Assembly (NCBI GenBank): GCA_003116975.1
Contig: BGKB01000007.1
Location: 310,001-374,000 of the forward strand
DNA length: 64,000 bases
Direction: 5' to 3'
From: Aurantiochytrium sp. KH105
Lineage: Eukaryota > Sar > Bigyra > Thraustochytrida > Thraustochytriidae
A program made the translations under genes and the position numbers. Below, piece by piece: positions 8,243 through 17,857 of the stretch. The number at the start of each line of letters is the position of its first letter. The stretch's first letter is position 1. The notes below the pieces were generated by a model. That model worked only from the letters and a program-made list of their open reading frames with translations. It made no database searches and was not told the origin of the DNA.

Positions 8243-10048
8243 CTAGAGATGATATGCTTGCGTGAGAACCTGTCTGCCTCTTGCAGCTAGATCAGCTTGA
8301 GTCTGTGGTTGTGATTGCTGGTATGAAGGGGGCGGAGGTGGAGCACTTGGTTGCATGCTTTGAGAGGGAGCAGAAGCTGCCTGCCTCGGAGGGTTTGGCC
8401 GAATCCCACGGCGAGAAAAGAACTCAACAATTTGACCAGGAATCTCCGCGAGGGTACGCTTCGCCAAAAGCTCCCCCGAGTTTCTGCACGCAGAAAATGG
8501 TACAAATTGAACGAGATCTCGTGAAGCCTTGCGGCCCTTTCGATCGACCAAGGCCTTATCGTCAGCGTCGAGCCGCTCCATGCTAGAAAAATCCGCTGCG
8601 CCAACACCGACGATAACTACTGACAACGGAAGATCAGCACCCTTGACGAGAGCATCAACCGTCTCTTGCATATCCATGATTGCGCCGTCTGTTAGAATGA
8701 GCAAGATGGTGTAGTTTTGCGACTGCTGCGAAAGTTCTGGATCGTAGATGCGCTCGTTCATAAAATTCAGCAAGGGCGCAAAGAAGGTAGGGCCACTCAG
8801 CTGTACGGTGCTCAGCGCATGTACATATGCCTTCTCCACGCCACTCCCACCATAGACTTCTGGATTCTCGTAGTTACCAGTCAGTGGAAAACAGTGACTC
8901 ACGGTACCCTGCAGGTTGCCACCAAACCCAAGCGCAGGTATCATATGGTCAGAATCATAGGCGACCAAGATCTCAGTCATTGCTCGGATGGCCGCCTGGT
9001 ATTGGTTAACGCCGCCGCCGCGAAAGTGTAAAGACGAAGGGCTGTGCGGGTTACCATTGGACGCAGTGAAATCCACAGCCACACAGAGCCCAATTTCAAG
9101 CCCACCTGCGAGATAGTTGAGCATTTCGGTGACCGGGCTTGGTCGAAGTGCGGCAGTACGGACGCCAAGAAGCCCTGAATTCTTATAAGAGCTCTTTTGA
9201 TACTTGCGTTTCGTGGGCGGATGTTTCACATCGATCATCGTCCCGTTCGAGGCCGCTTGTAGCAAAAGATTGACACTCACCGCAGCATGGCCAATCAGGT
9301 CGTGCTTTGTCCCGTCGTCATAGTCATAGACGGAAATGAGAAGCTCTTCGTCAAGATTTCCACGACAGATCTTACCAAGGTCGAGGCGCTGGGGCTTCCA
9401 TGTCGGATTCGACTCGTTCTTGATGTACTCTGACTTAAAGACAGGGGTCCATTCACCGCCAGCACTTTTGCGCTGGATTATGTAGTAGGGATCGGATTTG
9501 CCGAAGCCACCCCAGTCTTTGGCATCAAGCTTCTTGGCGTGAAGATGCAATTCTAGAAAGCCAGTGTCGCCTAACTTTTTCTCCGCGCGAACCGTCACCA
9601 TGCCTCGGTGTCCACTGCTGCTATCGCCTGCCTTCGCTAGACGTATCTGTGTCTGCTGTCCCGGCGCGCTCATGATTGAGCCAAGCAGCGCGCGGCCTTC
9701 GCCCAAAAAGTCATGGTTTGTGTGCTTGTCGTGATCGTACACGCGAACGAGGAGCTCTTGCCGCTCCTCAAACTTGAAGAAAACGTCTATTTGCGCGGCC
9801 CAGCTGCCCTTGTGCACATTGAAGAGCGGCTCCGTTTTCCCAAGAGACATCCATTTCTTCGTCAGCGCGTCCAGGAGCAGGACCTCCGCAAAGGGATCGC
9901 TTTTGCTCAGCAAGTCAGACCCGCGCACGTCTGCGAAATCGAGTTGCAGGCACAGCTCGCATCCGAGCGCGGCATCGACGCCAGCAGCCGCGCCGTACCC
10001 GGCTTGCGGTCCTTGCGGCACAGCCACGACGCTCGCGACCGTGTTCAT
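8243..10048 (-). CDS. Copine (two C2 domains plus vWA/copine domain)
   Basis: The protein has 601 residues from an ATG at 10048. C2A spans roughly residues 28-140, with the Ca2+-loop patterns LLSKSDPFAEV and YDHDKHTNHDFLG. C2B spans about 165-290, with GFGKSDPYYII and YDYDDGTKHDLIG. The copine vWA-like domain (about 315-550) begins GGLEIGLCVAVDFTASNGNP, with a MIDAS-like DxTxSxG at about residue 327, and continues through the family-typical IPALGFGG and ILTDGAIMDM. The C-terminal 50 residues are Pro/Gln/Ser-rich. Domain order and length match copines, which are cytosolic proteins that bind phospholipid membranes when Ca2+ rises and recruit partners through the A domain. Orthology to a particular animal copine cannot be assigned. 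Confidence 0.95.
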   Translation of the reverse strand: MNTVASVVAVPQGPQAGYGAAAGVDAALGCELCLQLDFADVRGSDLLSKSDPFAEVLLLDALTKKWMSLGKTEPLFNVHKGSWAAQIDVFFKFEERQELLVRVYDHDKHTNHDFLGEGRALLGSIMSAPGQQTQIRLAKAGDSSSGHRGMVTVRAEKKLGDTGFLELHLHAKKLDAKDWGGFGKSDPYYIIQRKSAGGEWTPVFKSEYIKNESNPTWKPQRLDLGKICRGNLDEELLISVYDYDDGTKHDLIGHAAVSVNLLLQAASNGTMIDVKHPPTKRKYQKSSYKNSGLLGVRTAALRPSPVTEMLNYLAGGLEIGLCVAVDFTASNGNPHSPSSLHFRGGGVNQYQAAIRAMTEILVAYDSDHMIPALGFGGNLQGTVSHCFPLTGNYENPEVYGGSGVEKAYVHALSTVQLSGPTFFAPLLNFMNERIYDPELSQQSQNYTILLILTDGAIMDMQETVDALVKGADLPLSVVIVGVGAADFSSMERLDADDKALVDRKGRKASRDLVQFVPFSACRNSGELLAKRTLAEIPGQIVEFFSRRGIRPNPPRQAASAPSQSMQPSAPPPPPSYQQSQPQTQADLAARGRQVLTQAYHL

Positions 10049-10410
10049 GATTCACACTGAGTGAAGGCGGACGTTTGTTGTTTGGATCTTCAAAAGATCG
10101 ACCTTTGTTGTAGGCCTAGTAGCAGTTCTAGTAGTTGTCTGTAAGGTAGTGCCTAGCAGTAAGCTAAGCATAGAACAGGCCTAGCTTAAGACTCTGAACT
10201 TTATTCCGAGTCAATGATTGCATACATACCAACGTCACTCCGATTCTCAGCAAGAGATTGACAAGGGTCCTCATCTGCTTTTCTTCGTCTTCGTGAATAA
10301 GCGTCTTCGTGAATAAGCCTGGGACAAAGAAGCAGCAGTGTATCCCCCGCCGCGGCAATGCTTTTCAACGGATCTTGGCGCTCCTTATGCCACAGGTCGG
10401 TCGCTGATCG
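10049..10410. promoter_or_regulatory. Divergent intergenic region with TAGGCCTA palindrome
   Basis: This region lies between the copine (-) and CHY zinc-finger (+) starts. It contains the palindrome TAGGCCTA at 10111-10118 and a second AGGCCTA at 10177-10183, separated by TAGTAG- and CTAG-rich sequence. A short direct repeat (CGTCTTCGTGAATAAGC) occurs twice near 10287-10318. No coding sequence is recognised. Confidence 0.45.
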
Positions 10411-10782
10411 ATGGCTTTCAGAGCGCAGATTGGGCAAGCAAGCCGCATGGAGGCCGCGGAGCTACTATTGGGGCGAAAAGGAGAATCGTCGCGTGAAAAG
10501 CAGGGATGCAAACACGTGCGGAATGCAGTTCTTAAATTTCGAGCGCCGTGCTGCAAGCGCTGGTTCCATTGCGCGAATTGCCATGATGAGGCAATGCAGC
10601 ATCCATGCGAAATCCGCGATCAAATGGCCTTTCTTTGCGACGTTTGTGGCAAAGGTTTTCGCAAAGTATTCTCCATGTTCCAGGCGCAAGATGAGGTTTG
10701 CCCCTTTTGCAAGACTCTTTTTATGAAAACTGCTGTGATGGGGGATACGAATGCCCCCGATTCGGAGTCAAGTACCAAATGA
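10411..10782 (+). CDS. CHY-type zinc-finger protein (Hot13-like)
   Basis: This is a small protein of 123 residues; an ATG 12 codons further in is an alternative start. Residues about 30-100 carry the CHY zinc-finger signature: GCKH, then APCC, then FHCANCHDE followed by His, and later LCDVCG and VCPFC. The ordered Cys/His pairs match the family that includes yeast Hot13, an intermembrane-space protein that keeps Mia40 zinc-free, as well as the CHY part of plant and animal RCHY1-type proteins. Here there is no RING domain, so the Hot13-like short form is the better match. No clear mitochondrial presequence is seen. The stop lies only 25 bp from the stop of the convergent coiled-coil gene. Confidence 0.85.
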   Translation: MAFRAQIGQASRMEAAELLLGRKGESSREKQGCKHVRNAVLKFRAPCCKRWFHCANCHDEAMQHPCEIRDQMAFLCDVCGKGFRKVFSMFQAQDEVCPFCKTLFMKTAVMGDTNAPDSESSTK

Positions 10783-10807
10783 ATATGAAAAGCGAAAGCC
10801 ATGAACC

Positions 10808-13800
10808 CTATTTTACTTGAGCAGTTTGTCTCTGTCTGTCTATCGTTTGCTGACTGCTTCTTTTTTCTACACTTGCGAGCTCCGCAAGCAAAAGCTTTTG
10901 CTGCTCAACGAGAATGGCAACGAGTCCCGCTTCCATCTCCCGAAGATCCTCCTCCTTGAGCTCCGCATCTTCTTGCACGGCAGCAATACGCTCATTCACC
11001 GCATCAATCTGTTTGCGCTGGTGTGCCACACGATCGAGCAGGTGCTCAAACTCTTGATCCAGGCGACGCTTGCGCTTTGCGTGCGTCACGTTGATCTGAC
11101 CATCTTGTACGGCCGATACCTTGGAAAGCTGCTCGAGCTGCTGCTCAACGCCCCGAATTTGTCCCTCCAAGTACCCAACGTCGCGTTGCAGCTGCTCGCG
11201 CTGCTTTTCAAGTGCCTCGCGCGAGTGCTGTAGCTTCTTGAGGTCGTCCTGGATCACCCCGGTCTCTACCTTATGCTGCAAGAGATCTTCGCGCTTGTGG
11301 TTGACGAGAATGTCATGCATGCGCCGGCGCGACTTTTCCAGCGTGCGTGTGGCATCTTCGGCACGCTGCGTTTGTGCCTCGTGACGCTCCACTTGATTGT
11401 TGACGCGTTTCTCTGCCTCGGCGATATGCTTTGCCGTGCTGGCCTCAAGACGCTGCTTGAGTCTGCAAAAGCCAGCCACAGTACGCCCATGTTCGAGCTT
11501 CTGCTTGAGAGCAAAATATCGCCCGGCTTGCTCGAGTCGCTCCACCCGTCCTTGCAGGTCGAAAGCGAGATCCTCTGCCTCTTCAAGTGCGGCGTTTGCC
11601 TTTTCAAGACTCGCGCGCAACCGATCACGTTCCGCATGAGCGGCTTGCATCCCATTATCTGCATCATCCATGAGCTGCGTGCGTTCTCGGCGCATCTGTT
11701 CGAGTTCTTTTCCAAATTGGTCCTCGCATTGCTTCCGGCATTTTAGAACAGCCTCCTGAAGTTGCAGCTGCGCCTCTTCGAGCTTTCGATCTGTAACACG
11801 ATCGCACTCCTCAAGGATGGCCGCCTCGGACTCCTTGCGCTCGCGTTCCATGCTTTCTCGCAAAGATTCAAGTTTTTCGGAAGCCTGTTCCCGCTCTCGA
11901 TTGAGGGCACTGGCCATTTGGGAGGCAGCCTCGCGCGCGCACGTTGCCAAGGCGCTTTCCTTGGCTGTCTCGGCTTCTTGCTTGACACGCTCAAGCTGCT
12001 CCGTGGCCTTGTTGCGCTGAACCCGAAGCGCCCGCTCCTTTTCGGCCTGAGCCCGCAGCAAAGCGGCCTCTTCGCGCTTTCCCGCGGCCTCCGTGGCGGC
12101 TTGCAGTTGCTTCGCATGCTCCGCCATCAACTTCCCCCGCAGCTCATCCAGCTGTGCTTGGGACTTTTGCAAGAGCTTCTCTTCAAAAGCTGCTCTTGAT
12201 TTCGTCGAGGCCGTGTCACGGGCCGCAATATCTGCTCTCGCCTCGAGCTTGACTTTCTCCACGGCGGCAGCCTTCGCTTTGGCAGCCTCGGCGACAAGTC
12301 GTTCCTGCTCGCGAAGGCCGTCTTCGGTGCACTCCTGGACAATGCGCTGCCACTTCTCTGTCGACTGGGTGAGAGCCTGGGTCCGCTCGGCACGCTCTTC
12401 CTCACGGGTGCGACGAACGGCCTCCTCGAGCTTGGACATGCTTGTGTCCATTTGCGCCGCCAACTCAGCTTCATGCTTCTCCTTTAAGGTACGAACTTGC
12501 GCACGGTGCTCTGCGGTCAGCTGCTCTACGCGATCCTCGTGTTCGCGAGACAGTCGGGCATGCTCCTCGTGAGCCATGCTCTCTAGTTCCTTGCGAAGCT
12601 CTGCTAGATCTTGAGCCGCCTTTTCGGCGCCTTCCTGCAAGGCAAACGCTAACTTGGCATCTGCTTCTCGGGCGGACTCTTCTTGGGAGTTCTTCAGTGC
12701 CACAGCATGCCCAGCTTCAAGCTCTTGTCGGATTGCGTCAATACGCGATTGCATTTCGCGCTCAAGCGCTTCGAGCGCGCACTTGCAGTCCGTCTCAGCT
12801 GAGTTCATCATAGATGCCACGGCGTGGTCCTTGTCTCGTGTCAGCTCCTCCCGCATCGCTGCAAGTGCCTGGTCGTGCCTCTCGGTTGCCTCTGCAAGCT
12901 GAGCATTGTGCTGCTTCCGGGCCTCTTCGAGAGACTCTCGAAGTTGCTTTTGTAGTGCCTCGCGAGCCGTACGCACCTCCTCTTCCCGCTCTTGCGCAGC
13001 GCGAGTCACCATGCTCTGGAAGGCTGCCTTGTGAGTGGCTTCGAGCGTAGCAACCGCGCGTCGGGCCTCTTCTCGCTGTCTCTTCTCTTCCGCCTCACGA
13101 ATCGCCTGCTGTTCTGCAAGTTGCACCGCGAGGGCCTCGTGATGAGACTTTGTGGCTTCATCAAGCTCACGCTGCCACTTTTCGTCACAAGACTTCTCTA
13201 TCGCGCGCACCGCGGACTCGTGTTCGCGCTGGGCATTTTCGAGTTCTTGCCGCAGGTTCTTTTGGGCGTCGTGGGTCATCTGCGACCGAAGAGATGCCAG
13301 CTCAGCGTGCAAGGTCTCTTCGTGTCTGTTGCGAAGCGAGTCTGCGAATTCCGCGGCGGCCTGGCGTTCCGATGCTGCGACAGTAGCTGTACGCATGCGG
13401 TAAAAAGCAGAGCAAGCCTGGAGCCGCGCTCGGCCCTGCAAAGCCGCCACAATGAGACGTACAGCGCCCTGTCGCGAGAGAACCTCCATTTCCTGCGTCG
13501 AGGACTCGCGAAGCTCCAGCATCGCGGCGTGGGAGGCGCTGACTTGGCGGTGCGCGCTTGTAAGCTTGCTCTTAAGATCAGCAACCACCTCTTGACGCTT
13601 TTCACGAACAGCTTCAAGCTCTTCGCGAAAACTGTGGGCTTCTTCCCTTTGTTGCCTTTCGGCTCGCTCGGCGCGCTCTTGCGCTGCAGCCAATCGGCTC
13701 TGCGCTTCATCGAGGTCCTCTTTAAGCTGTGAGACGGCCGAGGCGCTCGCCTCGAGAGCACGTTGATCGGTCTGCAGCTGCTCTCTGGCGCGAGAAAAGC

Positions 13801-16800
13801 CCTCTCGCGCCTCTAGGAGCTGGCTTTGCAGACGCTTGATTTCGCTCGTTGCATCGAGTTTGGCCTCGCGCAGAGCAACGGCCTCGCTTTCGGCTTGTTC
13901 CAAGATGTGGCGATGCTGCGCCTGAATTGCCGCCACATCGGCTTTCCAGTCCTCAATCGTCTTGCGCAGCTGCGCGCGCGTTGTCTCAACAGCCTTCGAG
14001 AGCTCTCTCTTGGCACGTTCTTCCACGTCCACCTGTTTGCGCAGATACTCGACCTCGTTCTGCACACGAACTAGCTGCGCAGATTGGTCAGACGTGGCGG
14101 TGTGCGTGCCACCTTCCTCGGTGTCGGCGTTGAAGCCAGACTCGGAGTCGATGTCACCACCAGAACCGTCCTCATACGTTTTGTCATCCTGGTGTGCGGA
14201 CTGGGTTGCAAGCGTTGCCTGCAGCTCCGCAAGGTTGCGCTCCAGTGCAAGCTTTTGCTCTTCGCTTCGTAGCGCCTCGTCTCGAGCTCGACGCAGGTCC
14301 ATTTCGCTGACTTGAAGTTTACGATTCGTCGCAGCCATCTCGTTCCCCATCTTTTGCAAACTCGTCTGTAGCGTGGAGACCTTGTCTTCCAAGAGGCTTA
14401 TCTGCGACCGCGGAATTTGAAGCTCGCGCGCAAACTGTTTTTCGCGTTCCGCCAGCTCTGCCTTGAGTCGTGTGGCGAGCTCGGAAGACTCCTGCTTGAG
14501 TTTCGTCACGACCTCGGCTTGTTGACGCTTCAGCTCGGCCAACTGGCCTCGCAGATCCTCTGCAAAGCCAGACTCGGTCTCGGCTTGCTTGCGCACAAAG
14601 TCGAGCTCGTTCTTCACTTGCTGCACTTTTGCTTCCGCCGTTGCGCGCACAGCAGCCATTGCAGCATCTTCCGAGTTCCCAATACTCGTTATCGATTTTA
14701 GGCTCTGTTTGGCCTTGTCGAGGTGACCCTGCAAGCGCTGTTTCTCGCCTCCGAGATGATTGACCTGTCGACGTAACTCTGCTTCTTTTTCGCGCTGCGT
14801 CTCGAGGAGATGGCGAAGCTCACTTGACTCTGCGGCCTGTTCGTCATTTGCTGAACTGAGTCTTTCCACTTCGGCCGCGAGCTTTGCTACCTCGTCTTGG
14901 GCGCGTTCTTGCACCTCGCGAAGTACCTCCTTCCTCGTCTTTGCGCTGGCAGTTGTCAAGGCTTCGTTTTCCGCTTCAAGATCTTTGACTTGCTGCGAAA
15001 GCTCGTCGACCTTTTGTGAAAGACGATGCTCTGCTTGCGCCGCATCGAGCAGCTGAGCCGACAACGATTCTGAGGTTTCGCCCTGCGACTGTGCAGCCAA
15101 AGCGGCATGACGCACGCGCTCCATTTCCAGTGCAAGACGCTTGATTTCTTCGTCCTTCTCCTGCATGACGCGTGTAAAGCCGCGTTGCGAGGTGGTCAAG
15201 GTTTCTTGCGTCGCTCGAAGCGATTCACCGAGCTCCTCGGCTGCTGCCGTCTGCGAAGCAGCTTCATGGCTGGCTTTTGTTAGCGCTTCTCGCAGAGCCT
15301 TAATTTGGGCCACGTTGCTCTGCTGATCGCGACGCAAGCGATCAATTTCCTGCATTGACTCTTGCCGCTCTTGCTGAAGTACCTTGGCTTGTTGCTCGGA
15401 TCGAAGCTGGTCGTCGTGGCGCATAAGAAAGGCAGTTTCTGCAAGACTCGGCTTGCTGTGCTTGCTCTGCGATTCAGTGCCGTCTGAATCTTGCTCAGAC
15501 TTTGCCTTCCTTGGCACAGTCAACGCCTTGGACCTGTGACTGGACTGGTCTGCCACAGAGCCGTCCTCCTTGCGCGAACGGCGAGACAGAGCAGATGACT
15601 TCTGCTTGGGCCCTTTCTCTTTTCTGATGCTGCGTTCACTGACGCTTTCGCTCCGTCCAGGTGCACTTGTCACTTCATGACGTTTCGAGGAACTCAAAGG
15701 TGATGGCGACGAGGAGGCTTCTTTGACGGTGGAGTCAGAGCGGACGGCGCTTTCTCTCTCCGATTGTGGCCGCTGGACAGGATCACGGTGGTAATTGCGA
15801 GCCCGAATCGTCTCCAGTCTCTTGTAAACTTGCTCACAAGATTCACACACTTGAGCATCCTGATAAAACTGGTCCGGATGCTTAACTCCAAGGTCATATT
15901 GGAGCTTCTCGTCGAGCTGTCGCCAAGCACGACCGAAATCTTCTTCATCTCGCAGGGCAGCATCAGTGATGCGGACGGCTCCAGTGATAAAATGCATTGC
16001 GTGACGCGCAAGAAGAATGTCACGTTGGCCAATTCTGTGCATCGATGAAGAACTGGGCATACGTGAGTCTTCGGGTCTTCGATGCTTTCGGGAGGCGCTC
16101 ACTGCTCGCACACGGTCCAGTTCGGCGCTCCAAAAAGATGCATCATGGGGAAGTTTCTCCTTGGATTTCCACGTATCAATCTCAATAACATCCAGACCGT
16201 CCGATTGGTTCACGCGCAGGCCACAAAAGTCCCCGCTGCAGCGCAGAGCAAGGCTGGATGTTGTTGGTCCTGATGCAGATTTCGCGTTCGAAGATGAGGA
16301 AGACCGAGCGTCGCGCCGGCAAGAGAGAGACGGCAAACTCGGTGACGAGCTGGTGTGTAGTTTTGCTGTATCTGAGCGTCCGCTGGGCCCGCGTCGGCGT
16401 GCGGGCTTTGTCAGAGCTCGTTTGGTTGGGCGATGCGTATCCTCCTCACGAGGGTCATCGCGTTTCTCGGGGGCCCGTATAACCTCTGACACCTGCACAA
16501 CACGAAGCACGCCATCGCGATCAGCCGCAAAATCGAGACTTAAAGCCTCGATGGGCGTACTCGCGCCGACTTCGAGTGCGGCGACAAATTCTGAGCACAT
16601 TCCGGCAAGCGCCGTCTCAAAGTCGAGTGTATCCTCTGGAACCCCTCCGAGAACCTTGGTGCGACAACCGTGCTGTCTTGAGTAAGACGCGCGGCAGCAA
16701 AGCTGCTCGCGTCCCTTTGAAAGAGATACGCAGGCTTGCATGGTACGCACGGCACTTAAGCCGCCATCGCGCTTTGCGCCAGCCAAGAGAGCCTGAAAAG

Positions 16801-17350
16801 TTGCCCGATCGAGCGTGTGTGAGCTCCCATTGATCATGGTCACCCTGCAAATAGAATTTTCGTCTTCGTTAAGCGCGAGAAAGGCATCTCGAATCCGGTG
16901 CCATGATATAGCCTTGCCAGTTCGATAGCTCAATTTACCTTTGTCGTTGGTGTAAACCCATCGAGTGGGGAATCGGAGCGATTTTCGGCTTTGGTTCCTC
17001 TTCTTTTTCGCCTTTCGCTTTCCCGATCCGTTGCTCGCGTCATGTGAGCCATGATCACTAGCCTCCTCGAAGATGATTACGTCTGCGATAGGCACGAAGC
17101 ACGGGTTTGCATTCTTAGAGAGGTCTTTCGGAAAGAGACATGTCCATACCCAGCTCGGATCAGACTTGCCGTGCTGCTGGGGATGATGTTGCTGGTGATG
17201 ATCGTCGCGATTATGACGATTTACAAGGTGATCCCGTGGAGAGACTGCAGGCGACTGCGCGGCCGGTGATGTGGCCACTGGTGACGAAGTTTGCGACGCA
17301 AGAGCGTCGAGTCCAGCGTCCTGCAAGATCAATTCGCTCGCGGAAGCCAT
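10808..17350 (-). CDS. Giant coiled-coil protein with an N-terminal globular region
   Basis: The start is taken at 17350, where the ATG has an ideal context (ACCATGG), giving 2180 residues. An in-frame ATG at 17548 would add 66 low-complexity residues. Residues about 60-320 look folded and include WVWTCLFPKDLS, RFPTRWVYTNDKG and LSLDFAADRDGVLRVVQV. A CxxC pair (CESCEQVY) sits near residue 502. After a Ser/Lys-rich linker, residues from about 680 to the end are an almost unbroken heptad-rich coiled coil, dominated by Glu, Ala, Gln, Arg and Lys. It is broken by two short aromatic/basic segments, ALQGRARLQACSAFYRM and GRYFALKQKLEHGRTVAGF. A structural role (basal body, flagellum, cytoskeleton or Golgi tether) is plausible. 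I recognise no named family. Confidence 0.75.
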   Translation of the reverse strand: MASASELILQDAGLDALASQTSSPVATSPAAQSPAVSPRDHLVNRHNRDDHHQQHHPQQHGKSDPSWVWTCLFPKDLSKNANPCFVPIADVIIFEEASDHGSHDASNGSGKRKAKKKRNQSRKSLRFPTRWVYTNDKGKLSYRTGKAISWHRIRDAFLALNEDENSICRVTMINGSSHTLDRATFQALLAGAKRDGGLSAVRTMQACVSLSKGREQLCCRASYSRQHGCRTKVLGGVPEDTLDFETALAGMCSEFVAALEVGASTPIEALSLDFAADRDGVLRVVQVSEVIRAPEKRDDPREEDTHRPTKRALTKPARRRGPSGRSDTAKLHTSSSPSLPSLSCRRDARSSSSSNAKSASGPTTSSLALRCSGDFCGLRVNQSDGLDVIEIDTWKSKEKLPHDASFWSAELDRVRAVSASRKHRRPEDSRMPSSSSMHRIGQRDILLARHAMHFITGAVRITDAALRDEEDFGRAWRQLDEKLQYDLGVKHPDQFYQDAQVCESCEQVYKRLETIRARNYHRDPVQRPQSERESAVRSDSTVKEASSSPSPLSSSKRHEVTSAPGRSESVSERSIRKEKGPKQKSSALSRRSRKEDGSVADQSSHRSKALTVPRKAKSEQDSDGTESQSKHSKPSLAETAFLMRHDDQLRSEQQAKVLQQERQESMQEIDRLRRDQQSNVAQIKALREALTKASHEAASQTAAAEELGESLRATQETLTTSQRGFTRVMQEKDEEIKRLALEMERVRHAALAAQSQGETSESLSAQLLDAAQAEHRLSQKVDELSQQVKDLEAENEALTTASAKTRKEVLREVQERAQDEVAKLAAEVERLSSANDEQAAESSELRHLLETQREKEAELRRQVNHLGGEKQRLQGHLDKAKQSLKSITSIGNSEDAAMAAVRATAEAKVQQVKNELDFVRKQAETESGFAEDLRGQLAELKRQQAEVVTKLKQESSELATRLKAELAEREKQFARELQIPRSQISLLEDKVSTLQTSLQKMGNEMAATNRKLQVSEMDLRRARDEALRSEEQKLALERNLAELQATLATQSAHQDDKTYEDGSGGDIDSESGFNADTEEGGTHTATSDQSAQLVRVQNEVEYLRKQVDVEERAKRELSKAVETTRAQLRKTIEDWKADVAAIQAQHRHILEQAESEAVALREAKLDATSEIKRLQSQLLEAREGFSRAREQLQTDQRALEASASAVSQLKEDLDEAQSRLAAAQERAERAERQQREEAHSFREELEAVREKRQEVVADLKSKLTSAHRQVSASHAAMLELRESSTQEMEVLSRQGAVRLIVAALQGRARLQACSAFYRMRTATVAASERQAAAEFADSLRNRHEETLHAELASLRSQMTHDAQKNLRQELENAQREHESAVRAIEKSCDEKWQRELDEATKSHHEALAVQLAEQQAIREAEEKRQREEARRAVATLEATHKAAFQSMVTRAAQEREEEVRTAREALQKQLRESLEEARKQHNAQLAEATERHDQALAAMREELTRDKDHAVASMMNSAETDCKCALEALEREMQSRIDAIRQELEAGHAVALKNSQEESAREADAKLAFALQEGAEKAAQDLAELRKELESMAHEEHARLSREHEDRVEQLTAEHRAQVRTLKEKHEAELAAQMDTSMSKLEEAVRRTREEERAERTQALTQSTEKWQRIVQECTEDGLREQERLVAEAAKAKAAAVEKVKLEARADIAARDTASTKSRAAFEEKLLQKSQAQLDELRGKLMAEHAKQLQAATEAAGKREEAALLRAQAEKERALRVQRNKATEQLERVKQEAETAKESALATCAREAASQMASALNREREQASEKLESLRESMERERKESEAAILEECDRVTDRKLEEAQLQLQEAVLKCRKQCEDQFGKELEQMRRERTQLMDDADNGMQAAHAERDRLRASLEKANAALEEAEDLAFDLQGRVERLEQAGRYFALKQKLEHGRTVAGFCRLKQRLEASTAKHIAEAEKRVNNQVERHEAQTQRAEDATRTLEKSRRRMHDILVNHKREDLLQHKVETGVIQDDLKKLQHSREALEKQREQLQRDVGYLEGQIRGVEQQLEQLSKVSAVQDGQINVTHAKRKRRLDQEFEHLLDRVAHQRKQIDAVNERIAAVQEDAELKEEDLREMEAGLVAILVEQQKLLLAELASVEKRSSQQTIDRQRQTAQVK

Positions 17351-17857
17351 GGTCCTCACCCCAGGTTCGCGGGCGAGCGGGTCTGCCACGTCCCCTCCCC
17401 CCCCTCCCCCGCGCGCGCGTGCGCAGACGTGAGCTTGAGGGCGGCGCCCCCGCGCCAAGCGTGCCTGTGTCCTTGCTTGCCCTCCGCTTTGGATGCCGGC
17501 CTCGCTGCGCCAGTCGAAAACATTGAGAGACGAAAACTGTCTTGTCATTGAACATTCACACGATGAACGGAAAGCGAGGTATCCGTTGACCTAAACGGGG
17601 CCCAATCTGGGACTCTTGACCGGAGTCCCCCACTCCCTCCGAGTCGAAGCCGAGTCAAGTGAGCATCGGTCCCGGCGGTCGGTCTACGTATTCTGGATGG
17701 ACCGTGCAGGCAGCACAGGTTGAGCGTCGACGTTATAATCAAAAGAGCTTTTTTACCCAGGCGGAACCGAAGCCAAAGAAAAGGAAGACGGTCGTCAGAA
17801 TGAAAGATTTTACTCACCGAAAATTAGGGGGGGGGGGGAAAGGAAATTTGCGCATGC
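17351..17857. other. Region between paladin stop and coiled-coil gene start
   Basis: It includes the 5' flank of the coiled-coil gene. CCGTTGACCTAAACGG, an imperfect inverted pair of CCGTT/AACGG words, lies at about 17581-17596. The region ends in a run of G (17827-17838) just beyond the paladin stop. No other gene is visible. Confidence 0.4.

Noticed and set aside
12992-13732. Open + strand frame of 246 codons inside the coiled-coil gene
   Set aside because: Expected antisense by-product of a Glu/Ala/Arg-rich coding strand; Leu/Ser-rich nonsense.
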